Assembly (NCBI RefSeq): GCF_001544575.2
Contig: NZ_FCNY02000001.1
Span: 1 to 64,000, forward strand
Length of the DNA stretch: 64,000 bases
DNA from: Caballeronia cordobensis
Lineage (GTDB): Bacteria; Pseudomonadota; Gammaproteobacteria; Burkholderiales; Burkholderiaceae
Direction: 5' to 3'
The translations under genes and the position numbers were made by a program. The notes below the pieces were generated by a model. That model saw only the letters and a program-made list of their open reading frames with translations, was not told where the DNA came from and searched no databases. Below, one piece after another: positions 1 through 8,699 of the stretch; position 1 is the stretch's first letter, and every line of letters starts with the position of its first letter.

Positions 1-3
1 GCA

Positions 4-544
4 CTGCCCCTCCCCGGGGCGGGGGTAACTTTCTTTGCTGCTGCAAAGAAAGTCACCAAAGAAAGCAGCTTTGTCACCGCCCGCGGTCACACGCACGTTG
101 GCCACTTTTCTCCTCGGGGAACGGCCCTCGCCTAAAGAGTGCCCTCACAGGACCAACCGGGCTTGGATCGCGCACGGTCTGACAAACCATAACTTCGAGC
201 GCACTGGTGCAGCACAAAATAGCACCGGCACAGCGCTACGCGCTGCCGCTGGGTTTGCGAGGGAAACCAACGGAAGACGAGCGTGCACGCAAACCCGATT
301 TACCCATCGGCCGCGAAGCGGGCTGGAGCTTGGAATGGCTGTACCCGTTTGTTGAACGGCGCGATGCGACAGACCGTGCGCGATCCAAGCCCGATGGGTC
401 CTTCGAGGGCGACACTTAGGCGAGTGCCGCTTTGAAGGAGAAGAGTGGCCAAACTGCGTGTGACCGCGGGCCTGAAAAGCTGCTTTCTTTGGTGACTTTC
501 TTTGCAGCAGCAAAGAAAGTTACCCCCGCCCCGGGGAGGGGCAG
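4..544. repeat. Inverted-arm repeat element, non-coding
   Basis: Two arms, 4-180 and 371-544, are imperfect reverse complements of each other along almost their whole length. They flank about 190 unrelated bases. Each arm also contains its own perfect hairpin: an 11-bp stem ACTTTCTTTGC / GCAAAGAAAGT with a 4-base loop, at 28-53 and 494-519. Next to each hairpin is a C-rich/G-rich outer block. Open frames read inward from both arms begin with the same peptide simply because the arms are copies. They have no ribosome site and resemble no family I know, so I do not call them genes. There is no transposase. It could be a non-autonomous mobile element or two inverted copies of a dispersed repeat. 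Confidence 0.75.
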
Positions 545-588
545 AGCCAATAGACCGACACGAATACAAGCTTCACGACAAAAAAAAC

Positions 589-1440
589 TCACCGACACAA
601 AACCCGCGCATGATGCGTCACATGCTCCCCGACAAAAGTCGAAATAAAGAAATACCCATGATCGTAGCCTTCGTGCCGCCGCACGACCACCCGATCATGC
701 CCCGCCGCCTGCGCATTCCGCTCCAGCACCTCAGGATGCAGCTGCTCGGCAAGAAACTGATCCGCCAATCCCTGATCGATCAGAATCCCCCCTTCGAACC
801 GTGACGCAGCATCGCCGGAAATCAACTCGCTGGCATCGTACTGCGCCCACGCCGCACGATCATCACCGAGATAGCCGGTAAAAGCCTTCACCCCCCAGGG
901 ACACTTCGAAGGCGCCGCGATCGGCGCAAACGCCGACACGCTGCAATACACATCCGGATTGCGCAACGCAAGCACGAGCGCCCCGTGCCCGCCCATCGAA
1001 TGCCCGAAGATGCCAAGCCGGTCCCCACGCACCGGCAACTCCGCCAACACGACTTCCCGCAACTCCTGCGTCACGTACGAATACATCCGATAACGCCCCG
1101 CCCACGGCTCACGCGTCGCATCGACATAAAACCCCGCGCCGACGCCGAAATCCCACGCATCCTTCTCGCCGGGAATCTCCGCGCCGCGCGGGCTCGTGTC
1201 CGGCGCGATCAGCGCGATGCCATGCTCCGCCGCGTAACGCTGCGCGCCCGCCTTGATCGGGAACGTCTCTTCCGTGCATGTGAGGCCGGCGAGATAAAAC
1301 AGCGCCGGCACCTTGCCCGAAGCCGCGCCCGCAGGCAGGAAAACCGAGAACCGCATCGGCAGGCCGATCGTCTTCGAATCGTGACGATAGATGCGCTGCA
1401 CGCCATCGAAACAACGATGTTCTTCCACCAGTTCCAGCAT
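589..1440 (-). CDS. fghA: S-formylglutathione hydrolase
   Basis: This is a 283-aa cytosolic esterase that hydrolyses S-formylglutathione to formate and glutathione, the second step of glutathione-dependent formaldehyde removal. The alpha/beta-hydrolase nucleophile elbow GHSMGG is at about 146-151 (Ser148). An Asp at about 227 (ADQF) and a His at about 261 (GYDHGY) complete the expected triad. Length matches the esterase D/FrmB family. The frame stays open upstream into adhC, but the ATG at 1440 is preceded by GAGGAG and starts with the family-typical N-terminus, so I chose it. It lies 14 bases downstream of adhC on the same strand, and the two genes are almost certainly co-transcribed. Confidence 0.95.
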   Translation of the reverse strand: MLELVEEHRCFDGVQRIYRHDSKTIGLPMRFSVFLPAGAASGKVPALFYLAGLTCTEETFPIKAGAQRYAAEHGIALIAPDTSPRGAEIPGEKDAWDFGVGAGFYVDATREPWAGRYRMYSYVTQELREVVLAELPVRGDRLGIFGHSMGGHGALVLALRNPDVYCSVSAFAPIAAPSKCPWGVKAFTGYLGDDRAAWAQYDASELISGDAASRFEGGILIDQGLADQFLAEQLHPEVLERNAQAAGHDRVVVRRHEGYDHGYFFISTFVGEHVTHHARVLCR

Positions 1441-1454
1441 CGACTTCTCCTCGA

Positions 1455-2561
1455 TCAATAGATGACGACGGAACGGATCGACTCGCCCTTCTTCATGAGG
1501 TCGAAGCCGTCGTTGATCTGCTCCAGCTTGAGATGATGCGTGATCAGATCGTCGATGTTGATCTTCCCTTCCATGTACCAGTCGACGATCTTCGGCACGT
1601 CGGTCCGGCCGCGCGCGCCGCCGAATGCCGAGCCCTTCCATTCGCGGCCCGTGACGAGCTGAAACGGACGCGTGCTAATCTCTTCGCCCGCCGCCGCCAC
1701 GCCGATGATGAACGACTGGCCCCAGCCCTTGTGCGTGCATTCGAGCGCCTGACGCATGAGCTTCACGTTGCCGACGCATTCGAACGAATAATCGGCGCCG
1801 CCATCGGTGAGCTGCACGATGTGATCGACGACGTTCTCCACGTCCTTCGGGTTGATGAAGTGCGTCATGCCGAACTTCTTCGCGAGCTCGACGCGCCCCG
1901 GATTGATATCGACGCCGATGATCTTGTCCGCGCCGACCATCTTCGCGCCCTGAATCACGTTCAGGCCGATGCCGCCAAGACCGAACACGACGACATTCGC
2001 GCCCGCCTCCACCTTCGCCGAATACACGACCGCGCCGACGCCCGTGGTCACGCCGCAACCGATGTAGCAGATCTTGTCGAACGGCGCGTCTTCGCGCACT
2101 TTCGCCACGGCGATCTCGGGCACGACGATGTAGTTCGAAAACGTCGAGGTCCCCATGTAGTGAAAGAGCGGCTTGCCGTCGAGCGAAAAGCGCGAGGTCG
2201 CATCGGGCATCAGGCCTTTGCCCTGCGTCGCGCGAATCGCCTGACAGAGATTCGTCTTGCGCGACAGACAGAACTTGCATTGCCGGCATTCCGGCGTGTA
2301 GAGCGGAATGACGTGATCGCCCTTCTTCAGCGTGCCGACGCCCGGGCCCACGTCCACGATCACGCCCGCGCCTTCGTGCCCGAGAATCGCCGGGAAAATG
2401 CCTTCGGGATCGGCGCCCGACAGCGTGTAGTAGTCGGTATGGCAGATGCCCGTTGCTTTCACCTCGATCAGCACTTCACCCGCGCGCGGGCCCTCGAGAT
2501 CGACTTCCTCGATCGTGAGCGGCGCGCCCGCCTTCCATGCGATTGCTGCTTTCGTCTTCAT
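1455..2561 (-). CDS. frmA: S-(hydroxymethyl)glutathione dehydrogenase / class III alcohol dehydrogenase
   Basis: This 368-aa zinc- and NAD-dependent enzyme oxidises S-hydroxymethylglutathione, the spontaneous formaldehyde-glutathione adduct, to S-formylglutathione. Catalytic zinc ligands are visible: Cys40 in GICHTD, His62 in GHEGAG and Cys168 in GCGVTTG. The structural zinc cluster is Cys91, 94, 97 and 105. The Rossmann motif GLGGIG is at about 193-198. The full length fits the family (often named adhC or frmA). A GGGAG ribosome site precedes the ATG. The next gene downstream, 14 bases away, encodes the hydrolase for its product, which fixes the pathway. Upstream, only 27 bases separate it from a sugar isomerase gene. 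Confidence 0.96.
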   Translation of the reverse strand: MKTKAAIAWKAGAPLTIEEVDLEGPRAGEVLIEVKATGICHTDYYTLSGADPEGIFPAILGHEGAGVIVDVGPGVGTLKKGDHVIPLYTPECRQCKFCLSRKTNLCQAIRATQGKGLMPDATSRFSLDGKPLFHYMGTSTFSNYIVVPEIAVAKVREDAPFDKICYIGCGVTTGVGAVVYSAKVEAGANVVVFGLGGIGLNVIQGAKMVGADKIIGVDINPGRVELAKKFGMTHFINPKDVENVVDHIVQLTDGGADYSFECVGNVKLMRQALECTHKGWGQSFIIGVAAAGEEISTRPFQLVTGREWKGSAFGGARGRTDVPKIVDWYMEGKINIDDLITHHLKLEQINDGFDLMKKGESIRSVVIY

Positions 2562-2588
2562 CGTTCGACTCCCAGGTTATGAATGTCT

Positions 2589-3803
2589 TCAGCGCACGAC
2601 GTTCAGGACTTCGTAGCATGCGCCCATCGTGTGATAGTCGGTCTTTCCGGCCGGGCTTTTCTCGTCGCTGTACTGGCGGTTGTCGCGCGTGAGGATGCGA
2701 TACCACGCGCCCCACTTGTGATCGACGAAATGCGCCCAGCTATAGGCCCACAAGCGGTCGTAATCGCTCCAGTAGCGCGCGGCAAGCGCGGCGTCGCCAT
2801 CGCGTTGCGCGCGATCCGCGAGCAAGGCCGCCGCCGCGAGCGATTCCGCCTGCACCCAAAAGTACTTGTCCTCGTCGTAGAACTTGCCGTCGGGATCGAA
2901 GCCGTACACCATGCCACCGTGCTCGTGGTCCCATGAAAGCGCCAGCGCGCGATCGAACAACTCCCGCGCGCGCGTTGCATGCCACGGCGCGGGCCGGTGA
3001 CGGTCGAGAATCAGCAGCAGCTTCGCCCATTCGGTCTGATGGCCCGGCTGAAAGCCCCACGGCCTGAAAATATTGCTGCGATCGCCCTTGTTGTAGTCCC
3101 AGTCGATCGACCAGTCCGGCTTGTAGTGCTCCCAGACGAGCCCGCCCGCGAGCGACGCCTGACGGTTCACCATGTTGTCCGCGAGCAGGGCCGCGCGATC
3201 GAGATAGCGCGCCTCGCCCGTCGCCTCGAATGCGGCGAGCAGCGCCTCGCAGGCATGCATGTTCGCGTTCTGGCCGCGATAGTCCGACACGCGCCAGTCC
3301 GCGCTCGCTTCGTCCTTATAAAGACCATGCTGCGCGTCCCAGAAGCGCGATTCCATCACGTTCCAGGTTTCGTCGAGATACGCGCGCGCTTCGTCGAAAC
3401 CGGCTTCGACGGCTTTCGCATAGGCGAGCACGACGAACGCGAGGCCGTAGCAATGATTGATGGCATCGGTGACGTCGCGGCCGTTCAGCGTCCACGCATA
3501 GCCGCCCGTCTGCGGATTGCGATGAAACGCGCGCAGATATTCGATGCCATGCGCCACGCCGCCGCGATATTCGTCGAGCCCGAAATGCTTGTACGCCATC
3601 GCGTAGTTGAAGACGAAGCGCGTGCTCGACACGAGATGCCGCGACGTGCGGTCATAGACCGTGCCGTCGTTCTTGTAGAAGTGATAGAAGCCGCCCGCCG
3701 GGTCCATGCAGTGCGGGTGATAGAAGGTCATCGTGCGCAATGCGTGATCGAGCAGGAACGCGCGCGAACGGAAATCAGGATGCGACGGTGTGGATGCGGC
3801 CAT
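2589..3803 (-). CDS. AGE-family sugar epimerase/isomerase
   Basis: A 404-aa protein of the N-acylglucosamine 2-epimerase (AGE) superfamily, an alpha6/alpha6-barrel family that includes D-mannose isomerase and YihS-like aldose-ketose isomerases. Family features include GGFYHFYKNDG near the N-terminus, an Arg-His pair in DRTSRHLVSSTR, the INHCYG histidine, the Glu/Gln-rich WVQAESLAAA segment and a late DYHTMGACYE histidine. These fit the His/Arg/Glu active site of the family, but the substrate cannot be read from them. An in-frame start at 3851 would add 16 residues. Neither start has a clear Shine-Dalgarno, and I prefer 3803 because homology begins soon after it. It sits between xylB and the formaldehyde genes on one strand, suggesting an aldose/ketose interconversion feeding the kinase. 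Confidence 0.8.
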   Translation of the reverse strand: MAASTPSHPDFRSRAFLLDHALRTMTFYHPHCMDPAGGFYHFYKNDGTVYDRTSRHLVSSTRFVFNYAMAYKHFGLDEYRGGVAHGIEYLRAFHRNPQTGGYAWTLNGRDVTDAINHCYGLAFVVLAYAKAVEAGFDEARAYLDETWNVMESRFWDAQHGLYKDEASADWRVSDYRGQNANMHACEALLAAFEATGEARYLDRAALLADNMVNRQASLAGGLVWEHYKPDWSIDWDYNKGDRSNIFRPWGFQPGHQTEWAKLLLILDRHRPAPWHATRARELFDRALALSWDHEHGGMVYGFDPDGKFYDEDKYFWVQAESLAAAALLADRAQRDGDAALAARYWSDYDRLWAYSWAHFVDHKWGAWYRILTRDNRQYSDEKSPAGKTDYHTMGACYEVLNVVR

Positions 3804-3905
3804 GGCAGATTTCGATGTGATCGTGATGAAGCGGGCGTCGTGAGCGCCCATATGAAGCCGCGCTTCATGAGCGGGGACGACGCGCTACCGCAGAGCGCCC
3901 CAAGT

Positions 3906-5351
3906 TTAAGCGGACTTGCGATTCGGCGCGAACCAGTCTTCGGCACGCTTGTACAGACCGATGAAACGCGCGAACCGTTCGTCGAGGGATGCATCCGCGC
4001 GCGGCGTCGCGGCGAGCGTGGCGCCAGGCGCGAGCGAACCGAGATCGTCGACGCGCCAGTGCCCCGCCACGATGCCGCCGAGCATCGCCGCGCCGCGCGT
4101 CGCGGCGTTCGGGCAATCGACGGCGTGCAGCTCGACGCGCAGCGCATCCGCAAGCAGTTGCCGCCAGCGCGGATCGACCGAGCCGCCGCCCGCAAGCCGC
4201 ATCGCGTCGAGCGGCGTGCCGTTCTCGCGGATGGCGTCCAGTCCCGCACGCAATGCGAATGCCACGCCTTCGAACGCGGCGCGCATCAAGGTGCCGCGCG
4301 TGTCGTCGAGACCGAGGCCGAGCCAGCCGCCTCGCGCGTCCGGGTTCATCCACGGCGAACGCTCGCCGCTCAGGTACGGCAGGAAGCTCACCGATGCGCT
4401 GGCGTTCGCGCCGAACGCGTCGTCATACGTGTCGTGCCAGGACGCATAGCCGAGCCAGCCGCGCACCGCCTCCAGCGCCACGCCGACGTTCTGCATCGCC
4501 GCCATGCGATACCACGCGGGCGTCGCCGCGCGATAGGTATGCAGGCCGTGCACGGGCGCCGGCGCGTCGGCGCACAGGACGACGATCTGCCCGCCGGTGC
4601 CGGTGGTGAGCAGCGCATCGCCATCGGACGACAGACCGCTGCCGAGCGCGGCGCACGGCGTATCGCCCGCGCCGACGGCCATCGGAATGCCCGCGCGCAA
4701 GCCCAGTTCCGAAGCCGCTTCCTTCGACAACGCGCCGCCGCGTTCATGCGATGCCGCAAGCGGCGCGAACCATGCGCGCGGCAAGCCGAGCCGCCCGATG
4801 AGCGCGTCGTCCCACGCGCCGGATGGCGTCGCGAGCGCGGTGGCACAGGCATCGGACGCATCGGTGACGAAGCTCGCGGGCGCACCGCCGCCGAGCTTCG
4901 CGCGCAGCCAGTCTTTCGGCTGCAAGGCCCAGCGGGTTTCGGCCGCGACCTGCGGTTCGTTTTGCGCGAGCCAGCGCAGCAACGGCCCCGCCATGCCGGG
5001 CGCGACCGGATTGGGCTGCGGCGGGCCCCACGCGTCGAGCAGATCGCGGGCGCGCGTGTCGGGCCAGAGCATCGCGGCGCGCAATGCGCGGCCATCGGCG
5101 GCGGTCGGCACGACGCCGTGCATCTGTCCGGAGAAACCGATTGCACTCACCGCGTCGCGCTCGTTCGCGGGCAGACGCGAAGCGGCATCGACGAGCGCCG
5201 AGTACCACGCATCGACGGTGGTTTCGGCCCAGCCGGGATGCGCGCTCGTGACCGCGTACGCCGCATTGGCGAACGCGATTTCGCGCCCGTCTTCGTCGAC
5301 GATGGCGAGTTTGAGAGAGCCCGTACCGAGATCGATGCCTAAAAAACGCAT
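3906..5351 (-). CDS. xylB: Xylulokinase-like FGGY carbohydrate kinase
   Basis: This 481-aa cytosolic kinase is predicted to phosphorylate D-xylulose or a related ketose with ATP. The N-terminal ATPase-fold phosphate loop LGIDLGTGSLK starts at residue 4. The central part holds a sugar-binding GQMHG motif (FSGQMHGVV). The C-terminal FGGY domain carries LAGGGSVDPRWRQLLAD. Length matches XylB (about 480-490). It is the first gene of a minus-strand run with the AGE isomerase, about 100 bases downstream. No xylose isomerase or sugar transporter is in the window, so xylulose is the best but not the only candidate substrate. Confidence 0.85.
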   Translation of the reverse strand: MRFLGIDLGTGSLKLAIVDEDGREIAFANAAYAVTSAHPGWAETTVDAWYSALVDAASRLPANERDAVSAIGFSGQMHGVVPTAADGRALRAAMLWPDTRARDLLDAWGPPQPNPVAPGMAGPLLRWLAQNEPQVAAETRWALQPKDWLRAKLGGGAPASFVTDASDACATALATPSGAWDDALIGRLGLPRAWFAPLAASHERGGALSKEAASELGLRAGIPMAVGAGDTPCAALGSGLSSDGDALLTTGTGGQIVVLCADAPAPVHGLHTYRAATPAWYRMAAMQNVGVALEAVRGWLGYASWHDTYDDAFGANASASVSFLPYLSGERSPWMNPDARGGWLGLGLDDTRGTLMRAAFEGVAFALRAGLDAIRENGTPLDAMRLAGGGSVDPRWRQLLADALRVELHAVDCPNAATRGAAMLGGIVAGHWRVDDLGSLAPGATLAATPRADASLDERFARFIGLYKRAEDWFAPNRKSA

Positions 5352-5686
5352 GGGATGTCGAGTCTGAAAAGACGTTAGGGAAAACGCGTAAATCGCGGGT
5401 TTACCCCGCCATCGCGCGAGGAAGGCGAAAAATGGACTATACGCGCGGCGTGATGCACATCATAACGAGCGTCCGAAGATTGCGACCTTCCGTCACGCGA
5501 CGAAATTCCTTGCGCATGCGTCGAACGCCTTGTGGCAAGGGCTTGCGCACGTTTGCGCCACCGGTGGCGCGCGAAACCCATATCGCCCCGCGAACGCGAC
5601 GTATAGCGCCGTGCGGTCTTGTTCGTGCTTTTTTATGCCCGTAACTTGGAGGCCATTCAAACGGATTGGCAAACAAGGAGAGAGAC
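5352..5686. other. Divergent intergenic region xylB / purine permease
   Basis: A 335-base region between the divergent xylB and permease genes, so it should carry both promoters. The clearest structure is a perfect 16-bp palindrome GCGCCACCGGTGGCGC at 5555-5570, which may be a regulator site or chance in GC-rich DNA. An A/T-richer stretch lies around 5626-5640. I could not fix a -35/-10 pair with confidence. Short open frames across it show no ribosome sites or family resemblance. Confidence 0.5.
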
Positions 5687-7078
5687 ATGGCGTTGGGTTC
5701 GACAGATTCCAGGGTGCATCCCGTCGACGAGCGGTTGCCGACCGGCCAGTTGCTGACACTCGGCATTCAGCACGTTCTCGTGATGTACGCGGGCGCCGTC
5801 GCGGTGCCGCTGATCCTCGGCGCCGCGATGAACCTGCCGAAAGACCAGATCGCGTTCCTCATCAGCGCGGATCTGTTTTCGTGCGGCATCGCCACCTTGA
5901 TCCAGACGCTCGGTTTGTGGATCTTCGGCATTCGCCTGCCCGTCATCATGGGCTGCACCTTCGCCGCCGTCGGCCCGATGGTCGCGATCGGCACGAATCC
6001 CTCGCTCGGCATTCTCGACGTGTTCGGCGCGACGATCGCGGCGGGCGTGATCGGCATCGTGCTCGCGCCGATGATCGGCAAGCTCTTGCGCTTCTTCCCG
6101 CCGGTCGTGGTCGGCACCGTGATCGCGGTGATCGGGCTTTCGCTGATGGGCGTGGGCATCAACTGGGCGGCGGGCGGCATCGGCAATCCCGACTACGGCA
6201 ATCCGGTGTATCTGCTGCTCTCGCTCGTCGTGCTTTCGCTGATTCTGCTCATCAACAAGTTCGCGCGCGGCTTCATCGCGAATATTTCAGTGCTGCTCGG
6301 CATCGTCGTGGGCTTCGGCATTGCCGCGATGCTCGGCCGCGTGAATATGGAAGGCGTCGCGCACGCACCGTGGGTCGGCATCGTGCTGCCGTTTCACTTC
6401 GGCATGCCGCATTTCGACGCGCTTTCCGTGGCGACGATGGTCATCGTCATGTTCGTGACGTTCATCGAATCGACCGGCATGTTCCTCGCGGTCGGCGATC
6501 TGGTCGAGCGTCCCGTCGATCAGAAGGCGCTCGTGCGCGGCTTGCGTGTCGATGGGCTCGGCACGTTGATCGGCGGCATCTTCAACTCGTTTCCGCACAC
6601 CTCGTTTTCGCAGAATGTCGGTCTGATCGGCGTGACGGGCGTGAAGAGCCGTTTCGTCTGCGCGACGGGCGGCGTGATTCTCGTGGCGCTTGGCCTCTTT
6701 CCGAAGATGGCGCAGGTCGTGGCTTCGGTGCCGCCGTTCGTGCTCGGCGGCGCGGGCATCGTGATGTTCGGCATGGTGGCGGCGAACGGCATCAAGACGC
6801 TTTCGCGCGTGGACTTTTCGAAGAACCAGCACAACCTGTTCATCGTCGCGGTGAGCGTCGGCATGGGGATGGTGCCGGTCGTCGCGCCGAAGTTCTTCAC
6901 GCAACTGCCGCACGCGCTCGAACCGATTCTGCATAGCGGGATTTTGCTGGCTTCGGTGACGGCGGTGGTGCTGAACATCGTGTTCAACGGCGTGCGCAAG
7001 GAACGCCAGGCGCGCCGCGAAGCGCACGAAGCCGCGCACGAGTTCGAAGGCGCGGCGCATGCGGGCGATGCGCATTGA
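5687..7078 (+). CDS. NCS2-family purine (xanthine/urate-type) permease
   Basis: A 463-aa inner-membrane nucleobase:cation symporter of the NAT/NCS2 family, hydrophobic throughout with 12-14 predicted membrane segments. The family signature QNVGLIGVTG is present. The IQHVLVMYAG segment in the first membrane helix carries the conserved QH pair. Signature position 1 is Q and the last position is G, as in bacterial xanthine/urate permeases, rather than ENxG of uracil permeases. Purine substrates are therefore more likely than uracil. The start at 5687 is preceded by AAGGAG; an in-frame TTG at 5666 has no such site. The charged, Ala/His-rich C-terminal tail is probably cytoplasmic. It is monocistronic, with a terminator 38 bases after the stop. 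Confidence 0.9.
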   Translation: MALGSTDSRVHPVDERLPTGQLLTLGIQHVLVMYAGAVAVPLILGAAMNLPKDQIAFLISADLFSCGIATLIQTLGLWIFGIRLPVIMGCTFAAVGPMVAIGTNPSLGILDVFGATIAAGVIGIVLAPMIGKLLRFFPPVVVGTVIAVIGLSLMGVGINWAAGGIGNPDYGNPVYLLLSLVVLSLILLINKFARGFIANISVLLGIVVGFGIAAMLGRVNMEGVAHAPWVGIVLPFHFGMPHFDALSVATMVIVMFVTFIESTGMFLAVGDLVERPVDQKALVRGLRVDGLGTLIGGIFNSFPHTSFSQNVGLIGVTGVKSRFVCATGGVILVALGLFPKMAQVVASVPPFVLGGAGIVMFGMVAANGIKTLSRVDFSKNQHNLFIVAVSVGMGMVPVVAPKFFTQLPHALEPILHSGILLASVTAVVLNIVFNGVRKERQARREAHEAAHEFEGAAHAGDAH

Positions 7079-7115
7079 GGAGTTTGGGCTGTGCTTGCTG
7101 GGTGTTTGCGTTGTG

Positions 7116-7145
7116 CGCCGCGGTGGGAGCCGCGGCGTTTTTTTT
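7116..7145 (+). terminator. Rho-independent terminator of the purine permease
   Basis: A perfect 8-bp stem CGCCGCGG / CCGCGGCG with a 6-base loop is followed directly by eight T residues. It begins 38 bases after the permease stop codon. Confidence 0.9.
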
Positions 7146-7160
7146 GCTGACGAAATGAAC

Positions 7161-7198
7161 AACACCCCAGACGCCGAAGTTCGATCGTCTGGGGTGTT
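7161..7198 (-). terminator. 13-bp hairpin downstream of the first RND operon
   Basis: A perfect 13-bp stem (AACACCCCAGACG and its complement) with a 12-base loop lies 33 bases beyond the stop of the outer-membrane efflux gene. There is no T-run on the minus strand straight after it, so it may act as an mRNA-end stabiliser or a weak terminator between the convergent transcripts. Confidence 0.55.
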
Positions 7199-7231
7199 CC
7201 AATGGGGCGAAGCGCGACTTGAGGCGAAGCG

Positions 7232-8698
7232 CTAGCCCGCCCCCACCTCCCGCGGCACATCCCCCGTCCGCTCGATCCACCCGCCGCCCAACGCCTGATA
7301 CAGCGTCACGAGACTGGCGAGCCGCTGCGTCCGCGCCGCAATCAAGGTCTGCTGCACCGCGTAGAGATCCTGCTGCGCGGTCAGCACACCGAGATAACTA
7401 TCGACGCCCTGTCTATAGCGCAGCGCCGAAAGATCGAGACGCCGCTGCTGCGCGGCCGTATCGCGCTCGAGCGCCGCGATTTGCTGATCGAACGTGCCAC
7501 GCGCGGCGAGCCCGTCCGCGACATCGCGGAACGCCGACTGAATCGTCTTCTCGTACTGCGCGACTTCGATCTTCTTCTCGATGTTCGCGAGATCGAGATT
7601 CGCCAGGTTCTGCCCGCCTTCGAAGATCGGCAACGTAATGGTCGGCGCGAAACCCCACGCCGCCGAGCCCGCAGCGAACAATCCGCCGAGCGACGGGCTC
7701 AGCGTGCCGAAGCTGCCGGTCAGCGAAATGCGTGGGAAAAACGCCGCGCGCGCCGCGCCGATGTTGGCATTCGCCGCGAGCAGGTTCTGCTCCGCCTCCA
7801 TGATGTCCGGCCGCCGCAGCAGCAGATCCGACGGCACGCCCGCCGGAATGTCCGTGAGCAGCTTTTGGCCGTCGAGCGGCATGCCGCCCGGCAGGTCAGC
7901 GGGCATCGGCTCGCCGAGCAGCAGCACGAGCGCGTTCACTGCCTGCGCCCGCGCGCGCTCCTGCGCCTGAAGGTTCGCCGCCGCGCTCTCCATCACCGTG
8001 CTCGCCTGGCTCACATCGAGTTCCGACGCCGCGCCATTGTCGAATTGCAGCTTCACGATGCGGTACGAGTCGCTCGCGCTCTTCAAGGTCTGACGCGTGA
8101 CGGCGAGCAGATCATCGGCTTGCAGCACTTGCAGATACTGCGTCGCCACTTGCGACACCAGCGAAATCTCCACCGCCTTGCGCGCGTAGCCCGTCGCGAA
8201 GTACTTCGCGAGCGCCTGATCCTTCAGGCTCTGCACGCGGCCGAACAAGTCGATCTCCCACGACGCGTTCAGTCCCACCGAATACGTGTTCTGAATCGTC
8301 TGGTTGAACAACGACATGTTCGCCGGCGTGCGCTGCTTCGACTGGCTGGCCTGCGCCCCGAGCGTCGGGAACAGCTCCGAGCGCGTGATGCGGTATTGGG
8401 CCTGCGCGGCCTGCACGTTGAGCATCGCCACGCGCAGATCGCGGTTGTTCTTCAAGGCGATGTCGATGAGCCGCTGCAAGCGCGCATCGACGAAGAAATC
8501 GCGCCAGCCGATATCCGCCGCGAACGCGCCGTTCGCTGAGCGCGCGCCGTCATGCGCCGCGGCTGGCTGCGTCGCGTAGACGCCGCCCGTCGGAAAGCTC
8601 GACGACACCGGGGCCGCCGGACGCTCGTACTTCGGCGCCATCGTGCAGCCGGTCGCCAGTGCGGCGATGGCCGCCGCAATCAAGGAAAGTCTACGCAT
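7232..8698 (-). CDS. NodT-type outer-membrane efflux lipoprotein (RND operon 1)
   Basis: A 488-aa outer-membrane channel of the OprM/OprB/NodT (OEP/TolC) family that forms the exit duct of a tripartite drug efflux pump. The N-terminus MRRLSLIAAAIAALATGCTM ends in a lipobox with Cys as the predicted acylated residue. Two OEP repeats follow, with the typical SWEIDLFGRVQSLKDQALA and ISLTGSFGTLSPSLGGLF segments. The frame is open further upstream, but only the ATG at 8698 gives the lipoprotein signal. One base separates it from the pump gene stop, showing tight coupling. It is closely similar to the protein at 13633-15159. Confidence 0.93.
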   Translation of the reverse strand: MRRLSLIAAAIAALATGCTMAPKYERPAAPVSSSFPTGGVYATQPAAAHDGARSANGAFAADIGWRDFFVDARLQRLIDIALKNNRDLRVAMLNVQAAQAQYRITRSELFPTLGAQASQSKQRTPANMSLFNQTIQNTYSVGLNASWEIDLFGRVQSLKDQALAKYFATGYARKAVEISLVSQVATQYLQVLQADDLLAVTRQTLKSASDSYRIVKLQFDNGAASELDVSQASTVMESAAANLQAQERARAQAVNALVLLLGEPMPADLPGGMPLDGQKLLTDIPAGVPSDLLLRRPDIMEAEQNLLAANANIGAARAAFFPRISLTGSFGTLSPSLGGLFAAGSAAWGFAPTITLPIFEGGQNLANLDLANIEKKIEVAQYEKTIQSAFRDVADGLAARGTFDQQIAALERDTAAQQRRLDLSALRYRQGVDSYLGVLTAQQDLYAVQQTLIAARTQRLASLVTLYQALGGGWIERTGDVPREVGAG

Positions 8699-8699
8699 G

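Noticed and set aside
35..513. Two open frames at the left end starting with the same peptide
   Set aside because: The shared peptide arises because the arms of the repeat are reverse complements. There is no ribosome site and no conserved domain.
2979..5342. 787-codon open frame on the plus strand
   Set aside because: It is antisense to the AGE and xylB genes and has Arg/Ala-rich shadow composition. Stop-free antisense frames are common in GC-rich DNA.
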